NCBI RefSeq assembly: GCF_013141715.1
Contig: NZ_WHOA01000072.1
Span: forward strand, 62,001-126,000
Direction: 5' to 3'
DNA from: Paenibacillus phytorum
GTDB lineage: Bacteria > Bacillota > Bacilli > Paenibacillales > NBRC-103111
Length of the DNA: 64,000 bases
Both the position numbers and the translations under genes were made by a program. The notes beneath the pieces were generated by a model. That model was not told the origin of the DNA and did no database searches. It worked only from the letters and a program-made list of their open reading frames with translations. Below, one piece after another: positions 46,591 through 56,486 of this stretch (its first letter is position 1; each line of letters starts with the position of its first letter).

Positions 46591-48454
46591 ATTTGGCATG
46601 GACAGCAGCAGCTGAAGCATTCGGGATACCCGTTCTTAGCATTTTCTCTAGTTCATCCGCACTTACGGGTGGACTAAACCAAAAGCCCTGCACCTCATTA
46701 CAGCGATTCTGATGCAGGAAATGCAGTTGGTCTTCGGTTTCTACACCTTCAGCAATGACCTTCAAATTCAGATGGTGCGTCATCGCAATAATCGTGGCCA
46801 CGATAGCCGCGTCATTCGGATCCACCATGATGTCTCGAACAAAGGAACGATCGATCTTCAGCTTATCAATCGGAAATTTCTTTAAGTAGTACAGCGAACT
46901 GTAGCCTGTCCCAAAATCATCAATGCTTACATTCACACCTAGCTCCTTAAGCTCAAGTAAGGACTGAATGGCGTGATCAACATCCATCGTCATGCTTTCG
47001 GTGATTTCAAGTTCCAAGTACTGCGGATCAAGTCCTGTTTGTTCTAAAACATGTCTGATCTTGCCTTTGAGATTGTGCTGAAAAAACTGCCGCATAGACA
47101 GATTCACGGATATCGGCATCATCGAATACCCTTGGTTCTGCCATGCTTTATTTTGCTTACATGCAGCGCGCAGTACCCATTCGCCGATCGGCACGATCAA
47201 TCCGGACTCTTCAGCAAAGGGGATGAAATAGTTCGGGGAGATGAGGCCTTTCTCTGGATGGTCCCAACGAATTAAGGCTTCGACACCGACAATTTTTCCC
47301 GTCTCAATGTCAACCTGTGGCTGATAGTATAAAACGAACTCATCTCCGACAATCGCTCTGCGAAGCTCACTCTCCAGCTTGAGTCGGTTTATTGAAACTG
47401 ACTTCATGTCCGTATTGAAGATCTGAAAGTCGTTGCGCCCCTTCTCTTTGGCTCTAGCTAATGCAATGTCAGCATATTTCATAAGTATTTCCGCATCATC
47501 GGCATCATCCGAGGAGATCGCTACGCCGATACTAGCTGTAATATGTAGTTCATATTGCTCTAAAAGAAACGGCTTTTCGAGGACACGATTAATCTCTGCG
47601 ATAACCGCAATTACGTCATTAGAGTCGGCTACATTCGTATAGAAAAAGGCAAATTCATCGCCTTCCGTGCGAGCCAAATAATCATTATCCGTTACAACTC
47701 TCGTGAAACGCTCCGCGAGCTGCAGCAGCAGCATGTTTCCGTAATCATAACCGAAGCTGTCATTGACCAGCTTGAAGCGATCGATGTCCAAATAGAAGAC
47801 GGCTACCTTTTGTCCAATGGATTTGGAAATACTAAGCCGCTCATTCAAGTTATCTCTGAACATGCGCCTGTTCGGCAGCCCTGTCATATCATCATAATAG
47901 GCCATATAGCGAACTTGCTCATCGCCGCGCTTACGCTCTGTGATATCCTGGCAAATGAGAATATTGCCTTTGGAATTAGGCTGTAAATCAACAGGTACAG
48001 CAGTAACGTTCAAATCCACCCGGTAGCCGCTTTTATGTATTACGGCTGTTTCAAAGGTGACGGGAGTCCCGCTTCTCACTTGTTCAAGCTGGCTCCCTGT
48101 CCGCTCCAGCTGCTCTTGTGTAACAAAGCTGGTAAAAGGTTGATTGAGCAGCTCTGCTACGGAGTAACCGAGGATGGTTTCTGCCGCAAAATTAATCCGA
48201 ATAAATTTGCCCTCTTGATCAAAAATACCAATCGCATTCGGATTGTGCTCGAATAAGGAATCAAGCACATTTAAATACGTGTGATCCCGCGGCATTTCCT
48301 TTTTTAAGGACCCTGTACTTCCACCTTTTCTAAGCAGCACGATAAGCAGCACTAGTGAGGCAAGCAAACAAATCCATACAGCATACGGCTTTACGTAAAA
48401 GCTTACGAATATGGCGACTAACAGATATCCGCCAATATAGAGCCGGTTTTTCAC
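46589..48454 (-). CDS. PAS-GGDEF-EAL cyclic di-GMP signalling protein
   Basis: The 621-residue protein has two N-terminal membrane segments (about 5-45), a PAS/PAC domain (60-180), a GGDEF domain (about 185-345) and an EAL domain (about 355-610). The cyclase motif reads EGDEF instead of GGDEF, so synthesis is uncertain; the EAL site looks complete (GVEALIRWDHPEKG, ELEITES, DDFGTGYSSL, KIDRSFV, AEGVET). It is therefore more surely a phosphodiesterase. It follows the PAS kinase gene by 26 bases on the same strand. Confidence 0.93.
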   Translation of the reverse strand: MKNRLYIGGYLLVAIFVSFYVKPYAVWICLLASLVLLIVLLRKGGSTGSLKKEMPRDHTYLNVLDSLFEHNPNAIGIFDQEGKFIRINFAAETILGYSVAELLNQPFTSFVTQEQLERTGSQLEQVRSGTPVTFETAVIHKSGYRVDLNVTAVPVDLQPNSKGNILICQDITERKRGDEQVRYMAYYDDMTGLPNRRMFRDNLNERLSISKSIGQKVAVFYLDIDRFKLVNDSFGYDYGNMLLLQLAERFTRVVTDNDYLARTEGDEFAFFYTNVADSNDVIAVIAEINRVLEKPFLLEQYELHITASIGVAISSDDADDAEILMKYADIALARAKEKGRNDFQIFNTDMKSVSINRLKLESELRRAIVGDEFVLYYQPQVDIETGKIVGVEALIRWDHPEKGLISPNYFIPFAEESGLIVPIGEWVLRAACKQNKAWQNQGYSMMPISVNLSMRQFFQHNLKGKIRHVLEQTGLDPQYLELEITESMTMDVDHAIQSLLELKELGVNVSIDDFGTGYSSLYYLKKFPIDKLKIDRSFVRDIMVDPNDAAIVATIIAMTHHLNLKVIAEGVETEDQLHFLHQNRCNEVQGFWFSPPVSADELEKMLRTGIPNASAAAVHAK

Positions 48455-48480
48455 AAATAAGCCTCCTCTTACTGCTCACT

Positions 48481-50004
48481 CTAGGTACTAGGAAGCGTCA
48501 CACTGACAACCGTTCCTTCTCCCACTTTACTCTCAACCACAAACTGGCCATGATGATCTTCAATGATTTTATTCGTAATCATGATGCCAAGCCCTGTCCC
48601 TTTTTCCTTCGTTGTAAAGAAAGGCTCTCCCAGTCTAGCCAGCGCATCTTGCGGTATTCCATGCCCTCTATCATGAAACAATACACGCACGGCTTTGTCT
48701 CCAACTGAAAATAATTGAATATTAATTTGTCCCCCGTCTGGCATTGCTTCCATCGCATTTTTGAGCAAATTAATGAAGGATTGCTTCAGCTGGTTCTCCT
48801 CACAAAGGACAAGCGGCAGATGTTTCTCCATAGCGACAACGAATTGAATATTATTAATAATGGCCTGTGTTTCAATCAGGGTAATGACACTTTTGATAAT
48901 ATTCTCGATACTTTTGGGCTGGTAGTGTATGAAATGCGGCTTAGCCAGAACGAGCATTTCTGTCGTAATCAGTTCAATCCGTTCTAGTTCGGACATCATA
49001 ATATCGTAGTATTCTTTCTTATTTGCAGCACCTTGGTGCAGAAATTGCATAAATCCTTTGAGCGTAGTCAATGGATTACGAATTTCGTGAGCAACCCCAG
49101 CAGCAAGCTGCCCGATAAGGGACATCTTGTCTGATCTGCGGAGCAGCTCTTCCGTGCGCCGCCGCTCAGTAATATCAATGAATGATAGGACAACGCCAAT
49201 GATTTGATCTTGATCCAAGATCGGCGAAGTCATGTATTCGACCGGAAACGAGTCTCCATTTTTTTTGTAAAAGATCTCGTTTGAACAATCACAAACCCCT
49301 TCAAGCATCGTTCGATTTAAGACAGTTTCCTTCTTGATTTGCAAATCTTCATTGGTTCCACAAGCACGTGTCAAAACAAGATAAGGATTCTTCCCTACCA
49401 TTTCTTCATAGGTGTAACCCGTTAAGCACTCCGCCGCTTTATTCCAAAACGTAGTGCCAAAATGCTCATCGATGCCAAACATACCCTCTGAAACGGCATT
49501 TAGAATGAGTTGATTATGGTTATGATTCAGCTGGGATTGATAGCTACGTCTGCTTTCCTCAAGCTTGTACTCCAAACGCTTTCTTTCTGATACATCTTGA
49601 ATCTGAACCACTGCAAAATTGGGATGGGCATCCGTATCACGAATGAAGGAAACTTGAACCATTCCCCAAATCATGGAGCCATCCTTATGGACATAGCGAT
49701 TCTCTTTTGGAGAAGATTCCCGCTCGCCACGAAAGGTCTGATCACATAGTTCTGCATAGGTCTCCACATCGTCAAGATGCGAAAATTCCTGAATATGCTG
49801 ACCAATCAGTTCTTCTTCTGTGTAGCCAAAAAGGCGGCATAACGATGCATTCACCTTGAGTAACCTGCCGTCGAGACTAACGATTGCCATTGCAATGATT
49901 GCGCAACCAAACAATTGATGATATAGCTCATGGCTTGTGAGTAGCTTTAGTTCCGAAGCAATTGGCTTACCCGTTTCTGATTGGTTCCCCATGATATCAG
50001 CCAT
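48481..50004 (-). CDS. PAS-domain sensor histidine kinase
   Basis: The 507-residue soluble protein has two or three PAS domains (about 20-150 and 165-285) and a HisKA/HATPase core with H-box AAGVAHEIRNPLTTLKGFMQF, N-box INLLKNAMEAMP, and G-boxes DRGHGIP and GTGLGIMITNKI. There is no response regulator nearby. This layout and H-box are typical of orphan phosphorelay kinases that feed Spo0F in sporulation; that role is inferred. ATG 50004 follows GAGAGG by nine bases. The GGDEF-EAL gene follows it. Confidence 0.9.
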   Translation of the reverse strand: MADIMGNQSETGKPIASELKLLTSHELYHQLFGCAIIAMAIVSLDGRLLKVNASLCRLFGYTEEELIGQHIQEFSHLDDVETYAELCDQTFRGERESSPKENRYVHKDGSMIWGMVQVSFIRDTDAHPNFAVVQIQDVSERKRLEYKLEESRRSYQSQLNHNHNQLILNAVSEGMFGIDEHFGTTFWNKAAECLTGYTYEEMVGKNPYLVLTRACGTNEDLQIKKETVLNRTMLEGVCDCSNEIFYKKNGDSFPVEYMTSPILDQDQIIGVVLSFIDITERRRTEELLRRSDKMSLIGQLAAGVAHEIRNPLTTLKGFMQFLHQGAANKKEYYDIMMSELERIELITTEMLVLAKPHFIHYQPKSIENIIKSVITLIETQAIINNIQFVVAMEKHLPLVLCEENQLKQSFINLLKNAMEAMPDGGQINIQLFSVGDKAVRVLFHDRGHGIPQDALARLGEPFFTTKEKGTGLGIMITNKIIEDHHGQFVVESKVGEGTVVSVTLPST

Positions 50005-50102
50005 GCGCCACATCCTCTCAATTAAGGAAGAATGATCGAATTCGTCATGGATTACTTTCTACATGATCCGAGCTTTTTCCTGCTAAGAAGACACAAAACA
50101 AT

Positions 50103-50130
50103 GAAAAAAGAGTCAGATTTCCTGACTCTT
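50103..50130 (-). terminator. Terminator of the DUF423 gene
   Basis: A nine-base-pair stem (50108-50116 with 50122-50130) is followed on the minus strand by six T residues, ten bases after the stop codon. Confidence 0.88.
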
Positions 50131-50139
50131 TCCATTTTT

Positions 50140-50505
50140 TTATTTGTAAGCGGCCACGGCCAGAAGTATCCATCCAACCAAGAAACTCAGCCCGCCTAGC
50201 GGGGTAATGGGTCCAAAAAACTTGAGCCCAGTCAAACTCAGGGCATATAAACTACCTGAGAACAGGATAATACCGATAAAAATGGCCCACCCCGATGCAT
50301 TCACCATAGAGCTATTTGCCAGTTTATCTGACAAAAGAGCAATAAGGATGAGGGCTATCGCATGTATCATGTGATATTGTACGCCGGTCTGAAACACATC
50401 TATCTTATCCGGAATCCTTTGTTTCAAGTAATGAGCCCCAAAAGCGCCTAGAGCGACCGAAAGAAACGCATTCAAACTGCCTATCAGCAAAAAAAGTTTC
50501 ATCAT
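50140..50505 (-). CDS. DUF423 membrane protein (YwdK-like)
   Basis: The 121-residue protein has four membrane segments and the DUF423 features LGAFGAHYLKQRI, GVQYHMIHAIALILIALL and GPITPLGGLSFLVGW. Function unknown. ATG 50505 is preferred over the longer reading, since MLRKGKKTK would precede a clean membrane start MMKLFLLIGSLNAF. A short unknown gene lies just upstream on the same strand. Confidence 0.9.
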   Translation of the reverse strand: MMKLFLLIGSLNAFLSVALGAFGAHYLKQRIPDKIDVFQTGVQYHMIHAIALILIALLSDKLANSSMVNASGWAIFIGIILFSGSLYALSLTGLKFFGPITPLGGLSFLVGWILLAVAAYK

Positions 50506-50542
50506 TTTCGTCTTCTTTCCTTTCCGTAACACATTAATTTAT

Positions 50543-50845
50543 TTATTCCACTTCGCCAATATCATGCTGACCGACAATTAACCGCACGGGTTCCAAAAAC
50601 ACACGTGTTACCGAAGGCTTTTTGATAAGATCGAGTTCAATGTCTACAACCTTATTACGGGCAGTTTTGCCTTCTCTTTTGTCATAAACAACATCAAATT
50701 GTTTCAGACCAAGCTGATAAATCACAACAGATGAACCAATCGTTAATGCATTCGAATCAAAATCACCATGGTCAAATAATACCTCTGACAAAATCTCTTC
50801 ATTCATATCCACAATCGTAACATACTGACAAAATTGGTAACGCAT
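50543..50845 (-). CDS. Hypothetical protein, 100 residues
   Basis: I do not recognise a family. The protein is predicted soluble, mostly beta-strand (FCQYVTIVDMNEE, SSVVIYQLGLKQFDVVYD, VTRVFLEPVRLIVGQHD), without signal or membrane segment. AAAGGGGGA lies a few bases before the ATG. It is 37 bases upstream of the DUF423 gene and follows the AEC transporter gene on the same strand. Confidence 0.65.
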   Translation of the reverse strand: MRYQFCQYVTIVDMNEEILSEVLFDHGDFDSNALTIGSSVVIYQLGLKQFDVVYDKREGKTARNKVVDIELDLIKKPSVTRVFLEPVRLIVGQHDIGEVE

Positions 50846-50934
50846 TAAGGAAGTCCCCCTTTATAGAGTAGTATGGTTACCCATTCGCCGAAAAATGTCG
50901 AAATTCCTGCTAACTTCATGATTCCCATCCATGT

Positions 50935-51855
50935 TCATATAAAATCCAAACAAAAGATAACAACTGGAATTGTAAACATACTAAATAAAGTTGAAGTAAA
51001 GACAGCCTGTGAAGAAAACTCCGGTTCATTCTCATATTCAATGGCCAGCAACACACTGCTTAGAGAGGTGGGCACAGCACACGAGAGAATCAATGCTTTG
51101 GCCGTAATTCCTTCAATCCCAAGCAGCCAAACAACGAAAAATCCGATCAGCGGTCCTGCAGCAAGTCTAAGTATATTAGAAACGAGCACATTAGAAAAAT
51201 GAAATTCCCATTTCATACCGCCAAGCTGCACACCTAGGGTCAGTAAGGCTGTCGCCATAAAAGCGTTTGAAATATACTGCAGCGGTATATGAATCGATCC
51301 TGGAACAGGTAAATGGAAATATCGCAGCAGCAGAGCAATCGGAATTGCATAAATGACCGGTAAGGAAAGAATGGTTTTCATCGTTGCTTTCCAGGTTGAT
51401 TTATGTGCATTTAAGGTATAGATGCCATATGTATTGGGAATTAGCGTTTGCATAATCATGATCACGATTTGGATGGATAAGGTATAGGCATTCCCACCAA
51501 AAACAGTTTGATTCAGCGGCAGTGCGTAGTTAGCACTGTTATAGAAAATAACACTATTGCGCATGGCAATACGCATACCGCGCTGCATCTTTTTCAACCG
51601 AATAATAACCTCAATGATGGCAAAAAGGAGACTAAAGAAAAGGACAAAAAACAAGAGAACCTGCATTAAAATATGCAAGTTCATTTCGGACTCATACAGC
51701 TTAACAAAAACGAGCGCGGGTGAAAACACGTAGAAATTAAGCTTCGATAATGTCTTAATATCAATGTGGAAAGCACGATACATCGCCGCGCCGATCGCAA
51801 TCATAATACTAATAGGTACAATGTTATTCACTAAAATGTATATGAAATAACTCAT
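50935..51855 (-). CDS. AEC family transporter
   Basis: The 306-residue protein has about ten membrane segments in two halves and matches the auxin efflux carrier family: NNIVPISIMIAIGAAMYRAF, FYNSANYALPL in the first half and FMATALLTLGVQL with LSSVLLAIEYENEPEFSSQAV in the second. Bacterial members move malate, malonate or other small anions; the substrate is unknown. It lies 35 bases downstream of the OhrR-type regulator, which may control it. Confidence 0.92.
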   Translation of the reverse strand: MSYFIYILVNNIVPISIMIAIGAAMYRAFHIDIKTLSKLNFYVFSPALVFVKLYESEMNLHILMQVLLFFVLFFSLLFAIIEVIIRLKKMQRGMRIAMRNSVIFYNSANYALPLNQTVFGGNAYTLSIQIVIMIMQTLIPNTYGIYTLNAHKSTWKATMKTILSLPVIYAIPIALLLRYFHLPVPGSIHIPLQYISNAFMATALLTLGVQLGGMKWEFHFSNVLVSNILRLAAGPLIGFFVVWLLGIEGITAKALILSCAVPTSLSSVLLAIEYENEPEFSSQAVFTSTLFSMFTIPVVIFCLDFI

Positions 51856-51890
51856 TCCAGATCCTCACTTCAATAACCTATAGTCGTTCC

Positions 51891-52331
51891 TTAATCGAAC
51901 GCATTTACGCTGCTGATAATACGTTTTAACTGTTCATTGAAAGTGTAAATTTCTTCAGGAGATAGCCCGCTTGACGCAAGCAGCGACTGTGGAATACAAA
52001 GCGCCTTCTCGTAAAGGGCAAGACCCGCTTCTGTGATTTGAATATTCACGACACGTTCATCTTCCGAAGATCGTTTCCTTTGAACCAATTGCTGAGCTTC
52101 CATCCGCTTAAGCATAGGTGTCAAAGTACCCGAATCTAGATCGAGCTTCTCGCTAAGCTCTTTGACTGTGCTTTCCTTTTGATCCCAGAGAACCAACAGC
52201 ACCAAGTATTGCGGATAGGTAATCCCCAAACCTTCAAGAAAAGGGCGATACATGCGAGTAATGGCTCTCGAACTTGCATATAGACTAAAGCACAGTTGAT
52301 TTTCTAGCTTTAAAAATTCACTGCTGCTCAT
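51891..52331 (-). CDS. MarR/OhrR family peroxide-sensing repressor
   Basis: The 146-residue protein matches OhrR: LKLENQLCFSLYASSRAI carries the N-terminal redox Cys (C14), followed by YPQYLVLLVLWDQ, a winged helix (STVKELSEKLDLDSGTLTPMLKRME) and the DERVVNIQITEAG wing. OhrR represses thiol peroxidase genes and is released by organic peroxides. No ohr gene is next to it; the downstream gene is an AEC transporter, so the target may be unusual. A palindrome (52366-52380) upstream may be its own operator. Confidence 0.9.
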   Translation of the reverse strand: MSSSEFLKLENQLCFSLYASSRAITRMYRPFLEGLGITYPQYLVLLVLWDQKESTVKELSEKLDLDSGTLTPMLKRMEAQQLVQRKRSSEDERVVNIQITEAGLALYEKALCIPQSLLASSGLSPEEIYTFNEQLKRIISSVNAFD

Positions 52332-52365
52332 TGGCTTGGTTTCCTTTCTGTTCAGTCATATTGTG

Positions 52366-52380
52366 AACAATCGATTTGTT
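52366..52380. promoter_or_regulatory. Candidate autoregulatory operator of the OhrR-type gene
   Basis: AACAATCGATTTGTT has AACAA/TTGTT arms five bases apart around a TCGAT centre, 35-49 bases upstream of the ATG. It is not close to the known TACAATTAAATTGTA-type OhrR operator. Confidence 0.4.
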
Positions 52381-52534
52381 TCAAATGTATATAAAATTAA
52401 TCCCTCTGTCAATGTGAATAGTTAAATATGTTCATAAATGTTGTATGATTACATCTTGTGTCTATTTCAATTCGGATGATAAGGTAGATATACTTGGCAT
52501 CACTGTATCGGTTAGTCCGTAAGGGGGGCACGCT

Positions 52535-54793
52535 GTGAATTTAAAGATTTCGGGAGATAATCGCAAACTGTATATTAAGCTTTTGCTTAGTACTATTTTC
52601 GTTACAGTTCTGACTCTGCTTGTATCCTCCACCATATTCTTCGTTAATTACAGAAATATCAATCTGAACCAAGTGTATCAATCGGACTTAGAGAATTTAA
52701 CCCAAACGAGCAGAGAAGTCATCTCCATGACGGAAAGTGCGCAATCGCTTACATTTCAAATGTACCGGAACGGTAATATTAGTAAATTAATGTTTTATGA
52801 AAATCCGGATATTTATGACACCACAGCTGCAATGAGAGAAATGAACAATTATTTGAATTCCATGCCTTATATCGAATCGATTTACGTTTACAATCCAAAA
52901 GCGCCAAATGTCTATATTGCGTCAAACAAAGGTCAGAACGGCTTAATGTCCAAGGCGGAGCTCGTTGATAAAGACATCTTGAATGTCCTAGATCACTTCC
53001 AGGAATTCAAACCCTTCGTGCCCATTCCGCGTACTTATTTAAAAAATGCAGACAGTTCACAGAAAAGCAACGTCTACACCTATCTATGCTACGATGCCAT
53101 CGGCAACAACAATGCTTTGAATTCAGCCATTATCGTGAACATTACGACAGACTGGATTAATAAAGATATCGGCAAACCAAGTGGGAACGAACCAAGCAGT
53201 TCGTTTATTCTCGATAATACAGGCAGAATGCTTACAGGTGATCAACCCATTAATTCTCTAGCCCTGGCGTCTGATTCCGCGATAACGAAGCAAATTATGA
53301 GCAATAAGGGCTCCGGATATTTCGTTGGCATGGCCCAGGGCAAGAAATCCTTAATTTCCTTTACAGCGCCTGACACGCTGGAATGGCGTTATATTCGTAT
53401 TACGCCATATGAGAATATTACGAAGAAATTAAACAAGATTCGTACAACCACCATTTATATTGGCATATCGATTCTTGTTGTAGGATTGCTGGTGTCATGG
53501 TTGTTATCTCGTAAGCTCTACGCCCCTATTAATCGTATTGTCAATAAAATGAAATCACTGGAATCAGAAAAACGAAATTCTTTGTTTACTTTAAAACAAG
53601 ATTTACTGCGTAAACTGCTCCAAGGACATGAGCCTATTACATCTAAAATAATGAGGGATAAGCGCAGCGAACTTGGCATTTCCTTTGACTTCCAAAGTGA
53701 TTATCGACTTGTCTTGCTTCGTATCGATCACTTCCAACCCTTTCTGCAAGCCCATCAAGACGATCTTCATGTATACAAATATGCCATTATGAATATCAGT
53801 TCGGAAATCGCTTCTCAAGCCTTCCAAGTGGAAACTGTGGATATCGGTGATGACGGCACTGTGCTTTTCATTAATGCTCGAAATATTCCCAGCGACGGGG
53901 ATCAGAGCATGCTGCAAACCCTATTAAAGCAGATTCAAAAGGCGGTCAACGAGCTGCTAAAAATCAGCTTATCCATCACATATAGTCCGCTAAGCTCTCA
54001 GCCTCAAAGCCTAGTGCCCATGTATCGCAAGGTTGTAGAAGCTTCCGAACACCGTCTGTTTCTTGGATCAGGCTGTCTCATTGCTTCGCAGGAGCACCAG
54101 TATCCAGAAACGGCTGACTACATGTTCACCGTTGAGAAGGAGAAGAAACTGATAGATGCTTTAATGGCTGGCAAGGTTGAAGAAGCTAAGAAGTTGTACA
54201 CCGTCATCATTGAGGAAACAAAGCCTTATCCGATTAGTGTATTCCAATCAACCCTTTCACGATTAACCATCACTCTTAGCGGTGTCATGCATACGATTCT
54301 CAAAAACAATGCCCTCGATATCGCCAGCGGATCGCAATTATCCAGACATGCACTGGCGAAGCTGGAAACGACCCAAGAGATTGAAGCTGTTTTTTTCGAA
54401 TCGTTCGATGAAATTAAGAAGAAACTCGATGATAAGAGAAGCATGAAACAAGATGATCTTATCCGTAAAATCAATGACATGATTGAGCTGCATTGCGGGA
54501 ATTCAAACTTATGCTTAAACTGGATCGCGGATGAGATCGATATGTCGCCGATCTACATAAGCCGCGTCTACAAGCAGAATACAATGAAGACCGTTGTCGA
54601 TGTCATCAATGCCATGCGCATGGATCGAGCCAAGGATTTGCTCAAACAGTCTGACCTTCCAATCTCTGATATTGCTGAACGCATTGGCTATACCAATAGT
54701 TCGTACTTCTATCGCATGTTTAAGAAAAACTTTGGTGTAACGCCTACCGATTACCGGAAAACTGGTTTATTGGAATCAGATAAACAAGCGTAA
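52535..54793 (+). CDS. Membrane AraC-type regulator with extracellular Cache-like domain
   Basis: The 752-residue protein has a membrane segment (about 14-37), an extracellular sensor region (38-305), a second segment (about 308-328), an intracellular linker, and a C-terminal AraC helix-turn-helix (about 645-745; LCLNWIADEIDMSPIYISRVYK, ISDIAERIGYTNSSYFYRMFKKNFGVTPTDYR in parts). Such regulators are common in Paenibacillus beside sugar ABC operons and sense a sugar at the surface. GTG start follows AAGGGGGG by about eight bases. The SBP operon converges on it from the right and is its likely target. Confidence 0.93.
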   Translation: MNLKISGDNRKLYIKLLLSTIFVTVLTLLVSSTIFFVNYRNINLNQVYQSDLENLTQTSREVISMTESAQSLTFQMYRNGNISKLMFYENPDIYDTTAAMREMNNYLNSMPYIESIYVYNPKAPNVYIASNKGQNGLMSKAELVDKDILNVLDHFQEFKPFVPIPRTYLKNADSSQKSNVYTYLCYDAIGNNNALNSAIIVNITTDWINKDIGKPSGNEPSSSFILDNTGRMLTGDQPINSLALASDSAITKQIMSNKGSGYFVGMAQGKKSLISFTAPDTLEWRYIRITPYENITKKLNKIRTTTIYIGISILVVGLLVSWLLSRKLYAPINRIVNKMKSLESEKRNSLFTLKQDLLRKLLQGHEPITSKIMRDKRSELGISFDFQSDYRLVLLRIDHFQPFLQAHQDDLHVYKYAIMNISSEIASQAFQVETVDIGDDGTVLFINARNIPSDGDQSMLQTLLKQIQKAVNELLKISLSITYSPLSSQPQSLVPMYRKVVEASEHRLFLGSGCLIASQEHQYPETADYMFTVEKEKKLIDALMAGKVEEAKKLYTVIIEETKPYPISVFQSTLSRLTITLSGVMHTILKNNALDIASGSQLSRHALAKLETTQEIEAVFFESFDEIKKKLDDKRSMKQDDLIRKINDMIELHCGNSNLCLNWIADEIDMSPIYISRVYKQNTMKTVVDVINAMRMDRAKDLLKQSDLPISDIAERIGYTNSSYFYRMFKKNFGVTPTDYRKTGLLESDKQA

Positions 54794-54839
54794 AAAGGAT
54801 CGCCCTGCACATATCATGCTGCAAGGCGATCCTTTATTT
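54794..54839. terminator. Bidirectional terminator, AraC-type gene and sugar ABC operon
   Basis: AAAGGATCGCC (54794-54804) pairs perfectly with GGCGATCCTTT (54825-54835), with A-rich and T-rich flanks on either side. Confidence 0.93.
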
Positions 54840-54844
54840 GTGTT

Positions 54845-56413
54845 TTATTTAATTCCTTTATCACTTACATATTGAAGCCATTGCTTCTTGTACTCTGCCT
54901 GAACTTTTTCTAGACCTGCCTGTTTGGCTTTCTCCATAAATGTCTTCATACCCGCTTCTACATCGGCGACAAGACCGAGCTGCAGCGGCCATAGGTACTG
55001 CTTCTCAACTTGCTCCAACGCTGCTTTCTCCGCTTGGTAGGAGCTGAAGTCTTCGGCAAAGCCAGTGAAGATATCCGGTTTTTGAATTTTATCGAGTTCT
55101 TTGTAGATGGCTTTAACACCATCAAAGCTTTTCTCGAACAACATCAGCTCCGGGTTACGCCATGCCCAGCTGTTCATAGCCTCGCGCGGGAAGCCATTGG
55201 AGTTATTATCACCAATCATTTTGTAATAGCCATTTTCAACTTGGAAGTTCTTTCCTTCAATGCCATACGAAGTGAGCCAATTATATGTTTTGTCCGTGAC
55301 CATTTTCTCATAGAATTCTAGAGCCCGCTCTGCGTTCTTACTGCTCTTCGGAATAGCAAAGCCGTTATGAATTGGATGTACAGGCTGTGCATACCCTTTG
55401 GCGATCGGGAATGGATAGTAATCCAGATTCCAGTCCGGATGTGTTGATTTCATTTTGTTCAAGGAATCATTGAACCGAGCTGGATTATCTCCGAATTCAC
55501 TTGCTGCTTTCCCGCTTACAAGCTGATCCCACGTGGAGTCTTTGACGTTCAGTACGTTTTTCGGGATGAAGCCTTTATCCATCCAACGTTTGGCGATTTT
55601 AATGTCGCCTAAGTGTTCATCTGACCCCCAGTAGGAGTAAGGCTCTCCAGGTTTATTATAGTTGATTCCAACACCGTAAAGTGGAGCACCTGCGCTGTTA
55701 TGAACGACGTCTCTTAGGCCATTAATAATCAGATTGCCATCTCCGCCACTAGCGAAAGGCAAAATGTTAGGTTCATTTTTCTTGATGCCATCCATGTAAG
55801 CCTCGAAGGTTTCAATCGAAGTTGGCTTCGGCAAATTGTACTTCGCTCTCAAATCTTCGCGCCAAACGAAACCATTAGTTACGTATTCCTTAAAAGTCGC
55901 CGGTACCGTGTAAATTTTACCGTCGATTTTCACAGCCTCCCACATGTCCTTTGGCACATATTTGTTCAAGGTGGGTGCTGCTTTGGGAAGAATATCATCG
56001 AGCGGCAGGAAGGCACCTTTTTTGGCATAGGATTGATATTGCGTCCAGTCTGCTGTGAAGATTAAATCAACTTGCTGACCAGAGGAAAGCAGAAGCTTAT
56101 ACTTTTGATCCCAGTCCGTCCATGTTGTGTAGTTAAATTTAACGGTTGTGTTCAAGTCTTTCAAAGCAAGCTTGTTCACTTCGTCCTGAATAATTTGAAG
56201 ATCTTTGGGAGCATTACCGAGCATATAGAACTGAAGCTCTACCTTGTCTCTCTTAGGCGCTTCAGCCTTCGCTGATGCCGCTGGCGCAGCCGCGCTCGCT
56301 GCTGGTGCAGCGGTTTCTTTCTTAGGCTCTGTAGTGCTGCAGCCTGTAAGAGCAGTGATAACTAATGCCCCCGAGAGTATAGCAGAGAATCGATTGGTTG
56401 CTATCATTTTCAT
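54845..56413 (-). CDS. LplA-type sugar ABC transporter binding lipoprotein
   Basis: The 522-residue precursor has a lipoprotein signal (LVITALTGC), an Ala/Pro-rich linker, and a type 1 extracellular solute-binding domain (RDKVELQFYMLGNAPKD, LIFTADWTQYQSYAKKGAFLPLDD, NGFAIPKSSKNAERALEFYEKM in parts). It belongs to the long DUF3502-containing LplA/YtcQ subgroup, which binds oligosaccharides. It is last in the operon, 73 bases after the second permease. Confidence 0.92.
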   Translation of the reverse strand: MKMIATNRFSAILSGALVITALTGCSTTEPKKETAAPAASAAAPAASAKAEAPKRDKVELQFYMLGNAPKDLQIIQDEVNKLALKDLNTTVKFNYTTWTDWDQKYKLLLSSGQQVDLIFTADWTQYQSYAKKGAFLPLDDILPKAAPTLNKYVPKDMWEAVKIDGKIYTVPATFKEYVTNGFVWREDLRAKYNLPKPTSIETFEAYMDGIKKNEPNILPFASGGDGNLIINGLRDVVHNSAGAPLYGVGINYNKPGEPYSYWGSDEHLGDIKIAKRWMDKGFIPKNVLNVKDSTWDQLVSGKAASEFGDNPARFNDSLNKMKSTHPDWNLDYYPFPIAKGYAQPVHPIHNGFAIPKSSKNAERALEFYEKMVTDKTYNWLTSYGIEGKNFQVENGYYKMIGDNNSNGFPREAMNSWAWRNPELMLFEKSFDGVKAIYKELDKIQKPDIFTGFAEDFSSYQAEKAALEQVEKQYLWPLQLGLVADVEAGMKTFMEKAKQAGLEKVQAEYKKQWLQYVSDKGIK

Positions 56414-56486
56414 GTGAATCCTCCCTTTATAATGTTTGTAATCTATGTCAGCCGAGAAGGTTTGCTAGTTTGCTCCTTCTACGGTT

